A DNA stretch of 64,000 nucleotides from positions 1 through 64,000 of the forward strand of contig CAZABH010000004.1 in NCBI GenBank assembly GCA_964483585.1. Direction: 5' to 3'. Both the position numbers and the translations under genes were made by a program. Position 1 is the first letter of the stretch; the number at the start of each line of letters is the position of its first letter. Under the pieces are notes generated by a model that saw only the letters and a list, made by a program, of their open reading frames with translations, was not told where the DNA came from and did no database searches. Of the stretch, positions 62,515 to 64,000 are shown piece by piece. This DNA is from SZUA-430 sp964483585 (GTDB taxonomy: Bacteria; Pseudomonadota; Alphaproteobacteria; Micropepsales; Micropepsaceae).

Positions 62515-62688
62515 ATGGGCCTAGAGTCGCATATCCAGGAACTTACGGATAGGCATCACAAACTCGAAGAGAAAATCAGGGATGAACAGCATCGACCCCA
62601 CCCTGACGACATAGTGCTGGCAGAGCTGAAAAAGAAGAAGCTGCGCCTCAAGGAAGAGATCGAGCGCTTGAGGCTCGAGATACACTAG
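62515..62688 (+). CDS. YdcH family protein (DUF465), short form
   Basis: 57 residues from the ATG at 62515, preceded by GGAGG (62503-62507). The whole protein is the DUF465 helical hairpin: I-Q-E-L-T-D-R-H-H-K-L-E-E-K-I, then L-A-E-L-K-K-K-K-L-R-L-K-E-E-I. A TATGAT element lies at 62476-62481, about 30 bases before the ribosome-binding site, but no -35 matches it well. A terminator-like hairpin lies downstream. Confidence 0.9.
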   Translation: MGLESHIQELTDRHHKLEEKIRDEQHRPHPDDIVLAELKKKKLRLKEEIERLRLEIH

Positions 62689-62745
62689 ATCAAAGAAACA
62701 TCAGGCAGGATCAACCTTGACGGACAAGGAATTCTGCCCCTCCTG

Positions 62746-62777
62746 ACGCCCCCGGCGCATAACGCGTTCGGGGGCGT
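62746..62777 (+). terminator. Probable terminator after the short YdcH gene
   Basis: ACGCCCCCG (62746-62754) pairs with CGGGGGCGT (62769-62777) around a 14-base partly paired loop. It is followed by only TTCGATT. It lies between the plus-strand YdcH gene and the end of the minus-strand synthetase, and could act for either. Confidence 0.55.
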
Positions 62778-62831
62778 TTCGATTCAGCGCTGCAATGCCT
62801 GCGGGCAGTACCCCAACCAGTACCGCTGCAC

Positions 62832-64000
62832 TCAGGTCTTGAGCGCCATCTCGCGGAGCTTGAACTTCTGGATCTTGCCAGTGGACGTCTTTGGTAATTC
62901 GCAGAATACGACTGTTCGCGGTACCTTGTAGCCCGCGATATGGCCCCGGACAAAGGCGATGATCTCGTCTGCAGTGGCCGCTGCACCTTTTTTGAGCTCG
63001 ATGAACGCAACTGGTGTCTCGCCCCACTTGGGATCTGGTTTCCCCGCGACGCCCGCCAGCCCGACCGCCGGGTGTTTCATTAGGACATCCTCGACTTCGA
63101 TAGACGAGATATTCTCGCCACCGGAGATGATGATGTCTTTCGAACGGTCCTTGAGTTGGACATAGCCATCCGGATGCCACACGCCCAGGTCGCCGGAGTG
63201 AAACCACCCATCCTTGAAGGCGGCCGCCGAGGCGGCGGGATTCTTCAGGTAACCCTTCATCACGACATTGCCGCGGAAGAACACCTCGCCCATGGTCTGG
63301 CCGTCGCGCGGCACATCCTGCATGGTTTCGGGATCCTTCACGGCCAGCGACTCGAGAACGGTATAGCGCACGCCCTGCCGCGCCTTGATACGCGCCCTGT
63401 CCTCCAGGTCATGCCTGTCCCATTCGTCGTGCCAAGCATTGACAACGGCTGGTCCGTAGGTCTCGGTCAGACCGTACACATGGTGAACCTGAAAACCGGC
63501 AGCCTCCATTCGCGCAAGGGTGGCTGCCGGCGGAGGTGCGGCCGCCGTCATGAACTCGACCTTGTTGGGCAGGGTCCTGCGTTCCTCGTCCGTGGCATCT
63601 ACAAGCATGCTCATGACGATAGGGGCACCACACATATGCGTGACACCGTATCGCTCGCAGGCTTCGTACATATTGGCGGCGCTGACCCGCCGCAGGCAGA
63701 CATGCGTTCCTGCGACGACAGAAATTGTCCAGGTGAAGCACCAGCCGTTGCAGTGGAACATCGGCAGGGACCATAGATAGACGGGGTGCGCGCGGATCGA
63801 CGCCGATATGACGTTCCCGAGGGCCAGCAGATACGCACCGCGCGAGTGAAACACCACGCCTTTCGGATTACCAGTTGTGCCGCTTGTATAATTCAGGGCG
63901 ATCGCCTGCCATTCATCAGCGGGCAGTGACCAGGCAAACGACGGATCCCCCGTCATGAGAAAATCCTCGTACTCGATCTGGCCGAGAAGCTCCCCGCCCT
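62832..64000 (-). CDS. AMP-dependent acyl-CoA synthetase, partial (5' end beyond the window)
   Basis: About 389 codons of the C-terminal part; reading frame is open to the right edge, so the gene begins outside. The AMP-binding loop Y-T-S-G-T-T-G-N-P-K-G-V is near the visible start, followed by Y-G-L-T-E-T-Y-G-P and G-D-L-G-V-W-H-P-D-G-Y. The final lysine-containing motif is P-K-T-S-T-G-K-I-Q-K. Together these show an acyl-AMP forming ligase for medium-chain or related carboxylates (FadD/DmdB-like). The substrate cannot be told from this part. A hairpin at 62746-62777 may end transcription. Confidence 0.93.
   Translation of the reverse strand, partial: GGELLGQIEYEDFLMTGDPSFAWSLPADEWQAIALNYTSGTTGNPKGVVFHSRGAYLLALGNVISASIRAHPVYLWSLPMFHCNGWCFTWTISVVAGTHVCLRRVSAANMYEACERYGVTHMCGAPIVMSMLVDATDEERRTLPNKVEFMTAAAPPPAATLARMEAAGFQVHHVYGLTETYGPAVVNAWHDEWDRHDLEDRARIKARQGVRYTVLESLAVKDPETMQDVPRDGQTMGEVFFRGNVVMKGYLKNPAASAAAFKDGWFHSGDLGVWHPDGYVQLKDRSKDIIISGGENISSIEVEDVLMKHPAVGLAGVAGKPDPKWGETPVAFIELKKGAAATADEIIAFVRGHIAGYKVPRTVVFCELPKTSTGKIQKFKLREMALKT

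Noticed and set aside
1..64000. tRNA or rRNA genes
   Set aside because: I read the intergenic regions for T-loop and cloverleaf patterns and saw none; a tRNA scan would settle it.

Overview
This window is a GC-rich chromosomal segment that reads as an alphaproteobacterium. The evidence is a set of lineage-typical small genes (aa3-type cytochrome oxidase subunit IV, GapR/DUF2312, DUF1244, DUF1036, two YdcH/DUF465 proteins, COQ9) and their usual neighbours. I cannot name an order or genus from sequence alone. No tRNA, rRNA, CRISPR array, prophage or intact insertion sequence was recognised. Coding density is high and several convergent gene pairs overlap at their 3' ends. Function calls come from reading motifs and recalling families; no database search was run.

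Layout. 0.1-4 kb: a response regulator and a large multi-PAS hybrid histidine kinase. 4.2-6.4 kb: tryptophan 2,3-dioxygenase and a kynureninase-like enzyme. 6.4-10.4 kb: two small glycosyltransferases (TIGR04282 and TIGR04283 types) interleaved with two paralogous DUF4892-OmpA proteins whose promoter regions are also conserved. 10.5-14 kb: a small membrane protein, threonine aldolase with a structured leader, a RAYT-type transposase relative whose HUH histidines are both glutamine, and an HSL-like hydrolase with an altered nucleophile elbow. 14.1-24.8 kb: a Pat-like acyl-CoA synthetase/acetyltransferase, an IbpA-type small heat-shock gene with a sigma-32-like promoter and a ROSE-like RNA thermometer, a TPR sulfotransferase, SCP2, lysophospholipase, HisN, an XRE regulator, TypA and carbonic anhydrase.

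24.9-37.9 kb is an envelope block: a trypsin-like lipoprotein, an L,D-transpeptidase, alpha-2-macroglobulin plus PBP1C, an MFS transporter and a lytic transglycosylase. 38-46.4 kb: ribosomal protein L36 (too short for ordinary ORF callers), a Tat-exported amine oxidase, a TPR protein, pyruvate kinase, DUF1036, glycerate 2-kinase, N-formylglutamate amidohydrolase, DUF1244, GapR and an NtrC-type regulator.

46.6-51 kb: an orphan lipoprotein-like gene, then a tight ABC1 kinase / DUF2332 / PaaI thioesterase / hydrolase operon. 51.1-54.5 kb: the 49-residue oxidase subunit IV gene and the proton-translocating transhydrogenase genes, with an extra small membrane protein between pntAB and pntB. 54.6-64 kb: a lipoprotein, an ABC-2 exporter, S21, peptide deformylase with COQ9, purE-purK, a GGDEF protein, two YdcH proteins and the 3' part of an acyl-CoA synthetase that runs off the right edge.

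Most of the window is core metabolism and envelope maintenance. The parts most worth a second look are the RAYT-like protein with a Q-V-Q motif, the duplicated DUF4892-OmpA locus with matched promoters, the hsp20 thermometer, the threonine aldolase leader, the displaced-serine hydrolase and the extra gene in the pnt operon. I did not find a clear multi-gene defence or novel biosynthetic system.
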